From Candidatus Rokuibacteriota bacterium (GTDB lineage: Bacteria; Methylomirabilota; Methylomirabilia; Rokubacteriales; CSP1-6): 64,000 nucleotides of DNA. Under the pieces are notes generated by a model. It made no database searches and had not been told where the DNA came from. It worked only from the letters and a program-made list of their open reading frames with translations. Location of the stretch: NCBI GenBank assembly GCA_003220535.1, contig QHSU01000068.1, positions 62,001 through 126,000 of the forward strand. The letters are read 5' to 3'. Shown piece by piece: positions 14,769-23,612 of the stretch. Both the position numbers and the translations under genes were made by a program. Positions within the stretch are counted from its first letter, which is position 1. Each line of letters starts with the position of its first letter.

Positions 14769-17700
14769 ATGAACGGCCCGACGCTCGACGACTTCACCGA
14801 GGTCTCCGGCTGGAGCACGGTGGCGTCTGGACAGGCGCGACTCGACATTTCCGGGGATCGAGGGCCCCGGGGGGGCGCCATGCGGCTCGACTTCGATTTC
14901 AAAGGTGGTGGCGGCTTCGTCGTCGCCCGCAAGCGCTTCTCGTTCCAGCTGCCGGACGCGTACGTCTTCACCTTTGACGTCCGTGGCGTGGCGCCTGCCA
15001 ACAAGCTCGAGTTCAAGCTCGTCGACCCTGGCGGCCACAACGTCTGGCGGTATCAAGAGGACGCCTTCAGCTTCCGGGCGGACTGGCGGTCTCTGCGGAT
15101 CCGGAGCAGCCAGATCGATTTCGCGTGGGGGCCCGCGGGCGGCGGCCCCATGCGCCAGGTCGGGGCGATCGAGCTCGCGATCGCCGCCCCTCCGGGCGGG
15201 AAGGGTACGGTATGGATCGCGAACCTCGGGCTCGAGGATCACAGCTTCCGGTCGATACCGGCTGTTCAGGCATCGAGCGCGCTGCCGGGGCACGAGGCGC
15301 GGTTTGCCGTCGATCGTCGCGCGGAGACGAGCTGGCGGAGCGCGTCCTCCGACGAGTCGCAGTGGTTCATGGTCGACTTCGGAGAGGCGCGCGAGTATGG
15401 AGGGCTCGTCATTCGCTGGGACCCGACGACGCCAGCGCGGCCGTTCGACCTCGACACCTCGGACGACGGCACGGCGTGGAAAACGGTCTACTCGGCCGAG
15501 CGACGTGACGCGGCTCGGAGCTACGTCTACCTGCCCGAGGGCACGTCGCAATGGCTCCGGCTTCGCCTGCACCGCGGCGGCGGCGACGGCAGGGGAATCG
15601 GCATCGCCGAGATCGACGTCCGGCCGTACGAGTTCTCGCGCTCGCTGAATGCATTCTTCCACGGCATCGCCGCGAGCGAGCCCAGGGGGAGCTTCCCGAG
15701 ATATCTCAGCGGCGAGCAGACCTACTGGACGCCGGTGAGTATCGCCCACGGGGGCGCCACGCAGGGGCTCCTCAACGAAGACGGCATGCTCGAGGTCGGT
15801 AGAGGCACGTTCTCGATCGAGCCCTTTCTGTACATCGACGAAGAGCTCGTTACCTGGGCCGACAGCGCCCCCACTCAGGAGCTCGAGCAGGGCTTCCTTC
15901 CCATCCCGTCGTCGCTGTGGCGGAAGGACGGGATCACCCTCCGGGCCACTGCCTTCGCGACGGGCGAGGCGGACCAGGCTGTCCTCTACGTGCGGTACCG
16001 GCTCGAAAACCTAAAGACCGAGCCGCGACGAGTGCGATTCTTCGCCGCGCTGCGCCCGTTCCAGGTGACGCCGCCCTGGCAGGCCTTCCTCGAGCTCGGC
16101 GGCGTCAGTCGCATCACGACGCTCGAGTACGTACGCGGAGTCGTATCGGTGAATCGTGGGAAGGTCCTGGTTCCGCTCACCGCTCCGAGCGGGTTCGGGG
16201 CGGCGGCCTTCGAGCGGGGTGCCGTGACCGACTACCTGCGGTCGGGCGACGTGCCGCCAGAGGAGGCGGTGCGCGACGGCTTCGGCTGTGCCTCCGGGGC
16301 CCTGCGGTACGATCTCGATCTTGCCCCGGGTTCTGCACGGGACGTTTTTCTGGCGACGCCCTTCGGAGCAGCGGACGCTGCGCTCGCCCTCCGGTCCCGA
16401 GATGTCGACGCTGAAGCGCAGCTCGACGCCGCCGCCCGCGAATGGAACGCGAAGCTGGGGCGCATCGAAATCCGCCTCCCACCGCCCGCTCGAGCCTTCG
16501 CCGATACCTTCAGGACGGCTGCGGCGCACATCCTGATCAATCGCGACGGACCCGCCCTGCAGCCTGGTCCCCGCCGTTACGCCCGATCGTGGATTCGGGA
16601 CGGCGCGACCATGGCGGCGGCCCTGCTGCGCGCGGGCTGTACCGAGGAGGTACGGGACTACGTCCGCTGGTACGCGCGCCATCAAGCCCCCGATGGCACC
16701 GTCCCGTGCTGTGTCGATCGTAACGGCCCCGACTGGCTCGCGGAATACGACAGCCAGGGCGAGCTCATCTACGCCGTCATGGAGCACTTTCGTTTCACCG
16801 GGGATCGCGCCTTCCTCGCCGAGATGTGGCCCGCCGTCACGAGCTCCGTCGATCGGATCGAAGCGCTACGCGGCCAGCGTCTCACGGCCGACTTCCAAAC
16901 GCCGGAAAAACGGGCCTGCTACGGGCTGCTGCCGGAGTCGGTCAGCCACGAAGGCTACCTGGCGCATCCTGTCCACGCGTACTGGGATGACTTCTGGGCG
17001 CTCCGCGGCCTCACCGATGCCGCTACCATGGCGAAGGTCCTCGCAGACGGGCCGCGGCACGCGCGTCTCGTCGCCCTCCGCGACTCCTTTCGTGAGACGC
17101 TCCATGCGTCCATCATAGCGACCATGACGGACCGCGGCCTCGACTACATCCCCGCCTCGGTGGAATGGGCCGACATCGATCCGGCCGCTACGGCCAACGC
17201 CATCGCGTTGCTCGACGAGGCGCAGGCATTGCCCGCTGCCGCCATCGAACGGACGTTCGACGAATACCTGTCGAACTTTCGGAAGCGGCGGAGAGGTGAG
17301 GTCGACTGGAGCAACTACTCGCCGTACGAGATCCGCATCGTCGGAGCGTTGGTCCGTCTCGGAAGGCGCGAGAGCGCCTTCGAGCTGGCGCAGTTCTTCC
17401 TGGGGGACCGACGCCCATTGGCGTGGAACCAGTGGTCGGAGATCGCGTGGCGGGATCCGAGGAGCCCGGCGCACATCGGCGACATGCCGCACACGTGGAT
17501 CGCCGCCGAATTCGCCCTCGCCTTCCGCAGCATGCTCGCATTCGAGCGAGAGGCGGACCAGGCCCTCGTCGTGGCCGCAGGTGTGCCGGCCGAGTGGCTG
17601 GAGGGCGATGATGGCGTGGGTGTGAACGACCTGCCGACCTGGTACGGAACGCTGAGCTTCTCCATGAGGCGCGCCGGTGATGGCATCGACATGGACCTCA

Positions 17701-17864
17701 CGCTCACGGAGGACGTCATGATGCCTGCAGGCGGGATCGTCGCTCGGCCGCCGGGCAATGCGCCGCTGCGCGCGGTCCTCGTGAACGGCAAGCCCATCAC
17801 GCGCTTCACCGACGCGCAGGCCACCATCGAGGAACTTCCTGCGAAGGTCCGATTGATTCGGTGA
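14769..17864 (+). CDS. Discoidin (F5/8) domain and (alpha/alpha)6 glycosidase-like protein
   Basis: The 1031-residue protein has no signal peptide. Residues about 1-155 form a beta-sandwich like a carbohydrate-binding module (MRLDFDFKGGGGFVVARK; LEFKLVDPGGHNVW). Residues about 160-290 are a discoidin/F5-8 domain (ASSALPGHEARFAVD; SQWFMVDFGEAREYG). The rest is a glycosidase-type barrel with RSWIRDGATMAAALLRAG, AEYDSQGELIYAVMEHFR and WNQWSEIAWRD. It probably hydrolyses or phosphorolyses a glucan-type polymer. No ribosome binding site precedes ATG 14769. Its stop overlaps the next start as GTGA, and it sits in a three-gene coupled set with a GH94 tail and an ABC transporter. Confidence 0.7.
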   Translation: MNGPTLDDFTEVSGWSTVASGQARLDISGDRGPRGGAMRLDFDFKGGGGFVVARKRFSFQLPDAYVFTFDVRGVAPANKLEFKLVDPGGHNVWRYQEDAFSFRADWRSLRIRSSQIDFAWGPAGGGPMRQVGAIELAIAAPPGGKGTVWIANLGLEDHSFRSIPAVQASSALPGHEARFAVDRRAETSWRSASSDESQWFMVDFGEAREYGGLVIRWDPTTPARPFDLDTSDDGTAWKTVYSAERRDAARSYVYLPEGTSQWLRLRLHRGGGDGRGIGIAEIDVRPYEFSRSLNAFFHGIAASEPRGSFPRYLSGEQTYWTPVSIAHGGATQGLLNEDGMLEVGRGTFSIEPFLYIDEELVTWADSAPTQELEQGFLPIPSSLWRKDGITLRATAFATGEADQAVLYVRYRLENLKTEPRRVRFFAALRPFQVTPPWQAFLELGGVSRITTLEYVRGVVSVNRGKVLVPLTAPSGFGAAAFERGAVTDYLRSGDVPPEEAVRDGFGCASGALRYDLDLAPGSARDVFLATPFGAADAALALRSRDVDAEAQLDAAAREWNAKLGRIEIRLPPPARAFADTFRTAAAHILINRDGPALQPGPRRYARSWIRDGATMAAALLRAGCTEEVRDYVRWYARHQAPDGTVPCCVDRNGPDWLAEYDSQGELIYAVMEHFRFTGDRAFLAEMWPAVTSSVDRIEALRGQRLTADFQTPEKRACYGLLPESVSHEGYLAHPVHAYWDDFWALRGLTDAATMAKVLADGPRHARLVALRDSFRETLHASIIATMTDRGLDYIPASVEWADIDPAATANAIALLDEAQALPAAAIERTFDEYLSNFRKRRRGEVDWSNYSPYEIRIVGALVRLGRRESAFELAQFFLGDRRPLAWNQWSEIAWRDPRSPAHIGDMPHTWIAAEFALAFRSMLAFEREADQALVVAAGVPAEWLEGDDGVGVNDLPTWYGTLSFSMRRAGDGIDMDLTLTEDVMMPAGGIVARPPGNAPLRAVLVNGKPITRFTDAQATIEELPAKVRLIR

Positions 17865-18235
17865 GCCTCACTGCTTGGAACGCGCCGGCTCCCGAGCCGC
17901 CGCACGAGGGCCGCGGGGGCTGGAGCTGGTACACGGGCTCCGCCGGATGGCTCTATCGTGTAGCGCTGGAGTCCATCCTCGGCTTCCCTGTCGAGAACGG
18001 CGACACGATCCTCCTGCGTCCTCGCGTGCCCAACGCGTGGCCGGGATATCGCATCATCTATCGCACTGGCACCGGCACGGTCTACGAAATCGAGGTGAAG
18101 AACCCGAATCGGCGCGCGGCCGGGGTCGTGGCCGTCGAGCTCGACGGGCGATTCGCCGGGTCCCGCGACGGGGAGGCGCGCATCGCGCTTGCGACGGACG
18201 GCCGCACGCATCGCGTGAGCGTCATAGTCGCATGA
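17861..18235 (+). CDS. GH94-type C-terminal tail (NdvB/cellobiose phosphorylase-like), probably a truncated gene
   Basis: The 124 residues match only the C-terminus of GH94 enzymes. HEGRGGWSWYTGSAGWLYRV is the diagnostic block of cyclic beta-1,2-glucan synthases and cellobiose phosphorylases, followed by ALESILGF, LRPRVPNAWPGYRI and a beta-sandwich end. A complete GH94 catalytic protein is about 800 residues or more, so most of the gene is missing. It nevertheless begins with GTG overlapping the previous stop (GTGA) and ends overlapping the next start (ATGA). It is either a deletion scar kept in frame or a small accessory domain. Its nature as a tail is clear; its function is doubtful. Confidence 0.65.
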   Translation: MSLTAWNAPAPEPPHEGRGGWSWYTGSAGWLYRVALESILGFPVENGDTILLRPRVPNAWPGYRIIYRTGTGTVYEIEVKNPNRRAAGVVAVELDGRFAGSRDGEARIALATDGRTHRVSVIVA

Positions 18236-19974
18236 CGGTGCCCGGTCCGAACCCGGACGCCCCGGCGGTGAGCGAGCAGCGGGTTCCCATCACGCGACCG
18301 ACCTGGTCTCGGTTGGGCCGCGCGGTCAAGGATTTCGCCAACTGCGAGGTCGGTTGGCGCGCGCGCGGGCTCTTCGCTCTGCTCATCACCCTGCTCGTCG
18401 TCTTCAACGCCTTGAACGTGTTGAACAGCTACGTGGGCCGGGACTTCATGACGGCCATCTCGAACCGCGACTCGGCCCGGTTCACCCGGCAAGCCATCGC
18501 ATACCTCGCGGTGTTCGGAGCCTCGACCCTCGTGGGTACCTTCATTTCCTTCAGCGAGCAGCGGCTGGGCCTGCTCTGGCGAGAATGGCTCACTCGCCAG
18601 TTCCTCGGCGCGTACCTCGATCGGAGAGCCTACTATCGCCTGAGCGCCGCGGGCGTGCTGACGAACCCCGACGAGCGCATCGCGGAGGACGTCAAGGCGT
18701 TCACGGCGACCACCCTGTCGTTCGTGCTCATGCTGTCCAACGCCACCGTGACGGCGGTGGCGTTTTCCGGGGTGCTGTGGTCGATCAGCCACACGCTGTT
18801 CGGGGTCGCTCTCCTGTACGCGGCATTAGGCTCTGCATTGACCGTGGTGTTCGGTCGCCCCCTCGTCTGGCTCAACTACAACCAGCTCGACAAGGAGGCC
18901 GACTTTCGCGCGAACCTCGTTCACGTTCAGGCGAACGCCGAGTCGATCGCGCTCCTGCATCGCGAGGGACGGCTCGGCACCCGGCTGCGGGGCCGGCTCG
19001 GCGACCTGACGGCCAACATGCGTCGGCTCATCGCCGTGAACCGGAACCTCGCTTTCTTCACCAACGGGTACAACTACCTGATCCAGATCATCCCGGCTCT
19101 GGTCGTGGCCCCCTTCTTCATCCGGGGCGAGGTCGAGTTCGGCGTGATCACTCAGTCGGCGATGGCCTTCTCAGTCCTGCTGGGTGCGCTCTCGCTCGTC
19201 GTCACCCAGTTCCAGTCGATCTCCTCGTTCGCCGCTGTGGTTGCGCGGCTCGGGTCGCTCGCGGACGCGCTGGAGGGCGTCCGGACACCGGCCGTAGCTC
19301 CCCTCGACGTGCACGAGGACGACACTCGCGTCGCTTACGAGCGGCTGACGCTCCGTTCGCCGGGGAACGACCACGTCCTGGTGAGAGACCTGTCCGTGTC
19401 GGTGCCGCGCGGAACGACGGCGTTGATCGTCGGCCCGAACGACGCCGCCAAGGTCGCGCTCCTCCGCGCAACTGCCGGGATCTGGGAAAACGGAAGCGGA
19501 CGTATCGTCCGGCCCGGGCTCGACGCCATCCTCTTCCTCCCCGAGCGGCCATACTTGCCTCCCGGAACGCTCCGGGATGTGATCCTGCCGACGGGACAGG
19601 AGGGCGCCATCGGGGACGAGCAGATCGCGACGTTGCTGCGGGGACTGGACTTGGAGGCCGTCCTGGAGCGAATGGGCGGCCTTGACATCGAGCGGGACTG
19701 GGACGACGTTCTCTCGCTCGGCGAGCAGCAGCTGCTCTCCGTCGCCCGGGTGGTCCTTGCCGCGCCTCGCTTCGTCTTCCTCGAGCGACCGGGCGCCACC
19801 CTGGGGGCCGCCCACGCCGATCGGGTCCTGAGCCTGCTCCGGGAGCGATCGATCACGTATCTCACGCTCGGGGACGGCGGCGATATGCTGGACAACCACG
19901 ATTTCGTTCTCGAACTCACCGTGGACGGCGGGTGGACCTGGACGGCGCGCCACCAAGCCATGGAGAGCGCGTGA
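18232..19974 (+). CDS. ABC_membrane_2 (SbmA/YddA-like) transporter with degenerate ATPase domain
   Basis: The 580-residue protein has a six-helix ABC_membrane_2 domain (residues about 25-330; starts FANCEVGWRARGL, includes ALNVLNSYVGRDF and LNYNQLDKEADFR). A C-terminal nucleotide-binding domain follows in which nearly every catalytic element is altered. Walker A reads GPNDAAKV (Lys407 kept, the Ser/Thr replaced by Val, two Gly lost). The Q-loop is LPERPY instead of LPQRPY, Walker B is FVFLERPG instead of FLDEA, and the switch His is Asp (TLGDG). Only the signature LSLGEQQ is normal. Family relatives export or import peptides and acyl compounds. This copy may be proton-driven, like SbmA, or inactive. 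Confidence 0.8.
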   Translation: MTVPGPNPDAPAVSEQRVPITRPTWSRLGRAVKDFANCEVGWRARGLFALLITLLVVFNALNVLNSYVGRDFMTAISNRDSARFTRQAIAYLAVFGASTLVGTFISFSEQRLGLLWREWLTRQFLGAYLDRRAYYRLSAAGVLTNPDERIAEDVKAFTATTLSFVLMLSNATVTAVAFSGVLWSISHTLFGVALLYAALGSALTVVFGRPLVWLNYNQLDKEADFRANLVHVQANAESIALLHREGRLGTRLRGRLGDLTANMRRLIAVNRNLAFFTNGYNYLIQIIPALVVAPFFIRGEVEFGVITQSAMAFSVLLGALSLVVTQFQSISSFAAVVARLGSLADALEGVRTPAVAPLDVHEDDTRVAYERLTLRSPGNDHVLVRDLSVSVPRGTTALIVGPNDAAKVALLRATAGIWENGSGRIVRPGLDAILFLPERPYLPPGTLRDVILPTGQEGAIGDEQIATLLRGLDLEAVLERMGGLDIERDWDDVLSLGEQQLLSVARVVLAAPRFVFLERPGATLGAAHADRVLSLLRERSITYLTLGDGGDMLDNHDFVLELTVDGGWTWTARHQAMESA

Positions 19975-20292
19975 AATTGAGGCGGCGGGCGTTACAGTCG
20001 TCGTATGGTTCACCGCCATGTTCTTGTGGATGCCTCACGGGATCGCGAGGCCGATCACGGCGCCTGGGCAGGTTCGTTCCCGAGCAGAATGTCCGCCTGG
20101 CGCCTGAGGGCTCATAACCCAAAGGTCATGGGTCAAATCCTGTCGATGAAGATTGCTACGAAGTCGGCTGCTACATGTTTTAGTCGCGTCGTCTTTCCCG
20201 GAACTAAACAAGCTACAACGTTCGAGTATTTTTGGCGAAAACGTGATCGCGACTCAAACACGGATTCGAACCTTGTTCTGGCGCCCCTCTCG
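19975..20292. other. Low-G+C intergenic region with tRNA-like relic
   Basis: This 318-base gap between convergent genes has no open gene. From about 20130 to 20290 the composition falls to roughly half G+C, far below its flanks. It contains a tRNA-Met-like 3' segment at 20106-20144. No terminator hairpin with a T-run was seen. Confidence 0.5.
20106..20144 (+). other. Degenerate tRNA-Met 3'-half relic (possible attachment-site scar)
   Basis: The segment contains CTCATAACCCAAAGGTC, the anticodon loop (CAT) and 3' anticodon arm of bacterial tRNA-Met. It is followed by GGGTCAAATCC, a T-arm missing one T, and TGTC. The lower part of the anticodon stem does not pair and no D-arm or acceptor stem could be assembled, so this is not a working tRNA gene. 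Integrases often duplicate exactly this 3' half of a tRNA gene, which makes an old attachment site plausible. Confidence 0.45.
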
Positions 20293-21027
20293 TTATCCTC
20301 CCAGGTAGTGCTGGCGCACCTCGGGGTTGTCGAGCAGCTCGCGCCCGGTACCCTCGAAGCGGTTGCGGCCGAGCTCCAGGACGAAGCCGCGGTGCGACAC
20401 GGACAGCGCCTTCTTCGCATTCTGCTCGACCATGAGGACCGTCGTGCCCTCGCGGTTGATGGCGAGCAGTGTGTCGAACACGATCTCGACCATGCGCGGG
20501 TCGAGCCCCAGAGACGGCTCGTCGACCATCAGCAGCCGGGGATGCAGCAGCAGCGCGATGGCCATTTCGAGGATCTGCTGCTGGCCCCCGGAGAGCGTGC
20601 CGGCCAGCTCGCGGCGCTTGGTCGCTAGCATCGGAAAGCGCGCGAGGAGCGCTTCGATGTCGCTGCGCACGCGGGGGTCGCGGCGCAGGTAGGCACCCAT
20701 CTCGAGATTCTCCTCGACGCTCATCGCCGCGAAGTTGCAGCGTCCCTGGGGGACGTAGCCGATGCCGCGCCGGAGCACCTCCATCGATGACCGGCTGGCG
20801 ATGTCCTCGCCGGCGAATCTGATGGCGCCCGCGCGCGGCTGCAGCATGCCGAACACGGTCCGGAGCAGCGTGGACTTGCCGGCGCCGTTGGCGCCGATGA
20901 TGCAAACGATCTCGCCGGCGCGCACGGCAAGCGACACGCCGCGCAGCACCTCGACCTCTTCGTAGCCGGCAACGACCTCGCGCAGGTCGAGGAGCGCGCC
21001 ACCGAGCGCCGAGCCGTCAGCGGCCAA
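20293..21027 (-). CDS. livF: Branched-chain-type ABC importer ATPase LivF
   Basis: The 244-residue ATPase has an intact Walker A (GANGAGKST), Q-loop (GYVPQGR), signature (LSGGQQQ), Walker B (LLMVDEPS) and the switch segment LMVEQNAKKAL characteristic of LivF. TTG at 21027 is the best start; it overlaps the end of livG by 11 bases, and the upstream residues are antisense-like. It pairs with LivG to energise the LivHM channel. It is the last gene of the minus-strand run from 29270. Confidence 0.9.
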   Translation of the reverse strand: MAADGSALGGALLDLREVVAGYEEVEVLRGVSLAVRAGEIVCIIGANGAGKSTLLRTVFGMLQPRAGAIRFAGEDIASRSSMEVLRRGIGYVPQGRCNFAAMSVEENLEMGAYLRRDPRVRSDIEALLARFPMLATKRRELAGTLSGGQQQILEMAIALLLHPRLLMVDEPSLGLDPRMVEIVFDTLLAINREGTTVLMVEQNAKKALSVSHRGFVLELGRNRFEGTGRELLDNPEVRQHYLGG

Positions 21028-21772
21028 AGTACGCCTCGATGACGCGCGAGTCCCGGCGGATCGCGTCGGGTGGGCCCTCGGCGATCTTCTGACCGTGGTC
21101 GAGCACGACAACGCGCTGGGAGATGTCCATGACCACCTCCATGTTGTGCTCGACGAGCAGCACGGTCTTGCCCTGTCGGTGCAGCGCGAGGATGTGACTC
21201 TTCATCTGATTGATCATCGTGGGATTCACCGCGGCGGCAGGCTCGTCGAGCAGGAGCAGGTCGGGATCGGGCATGAGCGCGGCGGCGAAGGCGAGGAGCT
21301 TGCGCTGCCCGTACGAGAGGCTGCCGGCGGCGGCGTCGGCCTTGTCGGTCAGGCCGACGAGCTCGAGCAGCCGGCGCGCGCGCTCGACGGCCTCGGCCTC
21401 GAGTCGCTGCAGCCGCGGGGTGCGAATCAGACGCGCGAGCAGGTGCTCCTCCTGGTGCTGTTGGAGGAAGACGAGCAGGTTCTCGAGCGCGCTGAGGCGG
21501 GGGAAGACGCTCACCTGCTGGAACGTGCGCGCAACGCCCAGGCGCGCCACGCGGTGGGGCGGAAGGGTGGTCAGGTCGTTGCCGCGGAAGAACGCTCGGC
21601 CGCCGTCCGCGGCGAGGTAGCCGGTGACGCAGTTGAAGAGCGTGGTCTTGCCCGAGCCGTTCGGGCCGATGAGGCTCACCAGCTCGCCGGGCTCGACGGC
21701 GAGATCGACCTGGTCGACGGCGGTGACGCCGAGGAAGCGCTTGACCAGCCCGCGAACCTCCAGGAGCGCCAT
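21017..21772 (-). CDS. livG: Branched-chain-type ABC importer ATPase LivG
   Basis: The 251-residue ATPase has Walker A GPNGSGKTT, the LivG-specific GVARTFQQVSVFP segment after the Q-loop, the signature LSYGQRK, Walker B LLLLDEPAAAVNP and the switch LLVEHNMEVVM. ATG 21772 shares one base with the livM stop (TGATG), so translation is coupled. It forms the ATPase pair with the downstream LivF. Confidence 0.92.
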   Translation of the reverse strand: MALLEVRGLVKRFLGVTAVDQVDLAVEPGELVSLIGPNGSGKTTLFNCVTGYLAADGGRAFFRGNDLTTLPPHRVARLGVARTFQQVSVFPRLSALENLLVFLQQHQEEHLLARLIRTPRLQRLEAEAVERARRLLELVGLTDKADAAAGSLSYGQRKLLAFAAALMPDPDLLLLDEPAAAVNPTMINQMKSHILALHRQGKTVLLVEHNMEVVMDISQRVVVLDHGQKIAEGPPDAIRRDSRVIEAYFGR

Positions 21773-22737
21773 CAGCGCGTCGCGCGCGCGCCGGTCGCCC
21801 GGCGTAGCAGGCTTTCGATCCCCTCGGGCGAGCGGACGACGACGACCAGCAGCAGGCCGCCATAGATCACGAGACGCCACGTCGGCGCCAGCCGCAGCAC
21901 CTCGGGGAGCGCGGTGAAGAGAACGGCGCCCACCAGGACGCCGCGCAGGCTGCCCACGCCGCCCAGGAAGACGATGACCAGCAAGTTCACCGTGAGAGCG
22001 ACGGTCATCTCCTCCGGGCACATGACGGAGAGGTAGTGGACGTACAGCGCGCCGACGCCGCCGGCGAGCGCGGCGCCGAGGGTGAAGGCGAGCATGCGGT
22101 ACTTGCGCGGGTCGATCCCGGCGGCGCCGGCCAGCGGCTCGTTGTCGCGCACGGCGTGAAACGCGCGCCCCAGCCGGAAGGTGGTCAGGCGCCGATAGAG
22201 CAGTACGACCGCGGCGAGCGCGGCCAGGGCGAGCCAGTAGTAGGTGGGCAGCGTCGTGACGGTGAGCGTCGGTCCGCCGGGCAGGCCGAGCATCGGTTTC
22301 GGGATGCCGGTGATGCAGAGCGGCCCGCGCGTGACCTCGACCCAGTTGTTCGCGACGATCCAGGCGACGAGCCCCAGGCCGAGCGTGCCCACGGCGAAGG
22401 CGTGCTCGGCCAGCCGGAAGAGCGGCACGCCGACGAGCGCCGCCACCAGCGCCGGCGCCAGCGCACCGGCGAGCAGGTCGGCGAGGAACGGCCACCCGGC
22501 CTGCGTGGCGAGGATCGCCGCCGCGTAAGCGCCCACGCCGAAGAAGGCGGGATGGGCGAGCGAGAGGCTGCCGACGTGGCCCACGACGAGGTCGTAGGAC
22601 AGCGCCAGCGCGGCGAAGAGCGCGGTGAAGATGAGGACGTGCAGGACGTAGCGCTGCTGGCGCGGGACCGCCGCCGCCACCAGCCAGGGTGCTGCCACGA
22701 CGAGGGCGCCGAGCGCGAGCCAGCCCGCGCGCCGCAC
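21772..22737 (-). CDS. livM: Branched-chain-type ABC importer permease LivM
   Basis: The 321-residue membrane protein has the LivM pattern: YDLVVGHVGSLSLAHPAFFGVGAYAAAIL, of which the GHxGxxSLxHxAF core is diagnostic, and the cytoplasmic loop FRLGRAFHAVRDNEPLAGA that contacts the ATPase. It starts at GTG 22737, one base after the livH stop. Confidence 0.9.
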   Translation of the reverse strand: MRRAGWLALGALVVAAPWLVAAAVPRQQRYVLHVLIFTALFAALALSYDLVVGHVGSLSLAHPAFFGVGAYAAAILATQAGWPFLADLLAGALAPALVAALVGVPLFRLAEHAFAVGTLGLGLVAWIVANNWVEVTRGPLCITGIPKPMLGLPGGPTLTVTTLPTYYWLALAALAAVVLLYRRLTTFRLGRAFHAVRDNEPLAGAAGIDPRKYRMLAFTLGAALAGGVGALYVHYLSVMCPEEMTVALTVNLLVIVFLGGVGSLRGVLVGAVLFTALPEVLRLAPTWRLVIYGGLLLVVVVRSPEGIESLLRRATGARATR

Positions 22738-22738
22738 G

Positions 22739-23587
22739 TCAGATCCCGATCCGGCGGCCGAAGAGGCCCTGCGGCCGCCAGAGGAGCACCGCGATCATGA
22801 TCAGGAAGGCGATGGCGTCCTTGTAGGCGTAGGAGACGTAGCTGCCGGCCAGCGCCTCCGTGAGACCGATCAGGAAGCTGGCGGCGATCGCACCGTTGAC
22901 GTAGCCGAAGCCGCCCGCCACCACCGCCGCGAACGCCTTGAGGGTCAGCGCGGTGCCCATGTCGGGAAAGATGTTGAAGAGCGGCGAGACGAGCGCGGCG
23001 GCGACTGCGGCCAGGGCCGCCGAGAGCGCGAAGGTCACGAGCGTCACCCGCTGGACGTCCACCCCCACCACGGCGCACGCCTCGCGGTTCTGCGACATCG
23101 CGCGCATCGCGCGGCCGGTGCGCGTGCGGGCCACGAAGCGGTGGAGACCCCAGAAGATCACCAGCGCGGCGACCAGCACGAGGAGCCGCTGCCACGCCAT
23201 GCGGAAGCCGCCCACGTCGAGGATGCGAGCGGAGAGCGCGGTCGGCACCTCCTTGGGCTGGGTGCCGAGCACGATGATGGCGAGGTTCGTCAGCACGATC
23301 GACGTGGCCAGCGTCGCGATCAGCTGCACGTGCCAGGAGCGTGACAAGATCGCGCGGATCACGGTGCGTTGGTAGGCCACCCCGAAGATCACCATGACCG
23401 CCGGCGCCAGGAGCACGGCGACGGGGTAGGGCAGGCCGAGCTCGCTGTAGCCGAACCAGAATGCGTAGGCGCCGAGCATGAAGAACTCGCCGTGGGCGAA
23501 GTTAATCAGGCGCGCCACGCCCAGCATGAGCGCCAGCCCCGCGGCCACCATGGCGTACATGGAGCCGAGGGTGAGGCCGTGCAGCAC
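22739..23587 (-). CDS. livH: Branched-chain-type ABC importer permease LivH
   Basis: The 282-residue permease shows the LivH signatures: LTLGSMYAMVAAGLALMLG, ARLINFAHGEFFMLGAY, the coupling loop TRTGRAMRAMSQNREAC and the terminal LWRPQGLFGRR. The start is GTG 23587, because the only in-frame alternative upstream is a CTG. It is 25 bases downstream of the binding-protein gene. Confidence 0.9.
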   Translation of the reverse strand: MLHGLTLGSMYAMVAAGLALMLGVARLINFAHGEFFMLGAYAFWFGYSELGLPYPVAVLLAPAVMVIFGVAYQRTVIRAILSRSWHVQLIATLATSIVLTNLAIIVLGTQPKEVPTALSARILDVGGFRMAWQRLLVLVAALVIFWGLHRFVARTRTGRAMRAMSQNREACAVVGVDVQRVTLVTFALSAALAAVAAALVSPLFNIFPDMGTALTLKAFAAVVAGGFGYVNGAIAASFLIGLTEALAGSYVSYAYKDAIAFLIMIAVLLWRPQGLFGRRIGI

Positions 23588-23612
23588 CTGCTCGAGGACG
23601 TCTGAGATCAGG

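Noticed and set aside
14380-14772. A 130-codon plus-strand frame across the cupin stump
   Set aside because: It lies partly antisense to the recognisable cupin segment, and the remainder shows no family resemblance or ribosome binding site.
17875-18231. Upstream extension of the ABC transporter frame over the GH94 tail
   Set aside because: The GH94-like residues are in another frame, and ATG 18232 with its ATGA overlap gives the correct membrane-domain start.
20258-20284. Minus-strand GGTTCGAATCC resembling a tRNA T-arm
   Set aside because: The T-stem has a mismatch, and the sequence upstream on that strand is the end of livF, so no cloverleaf can be built.
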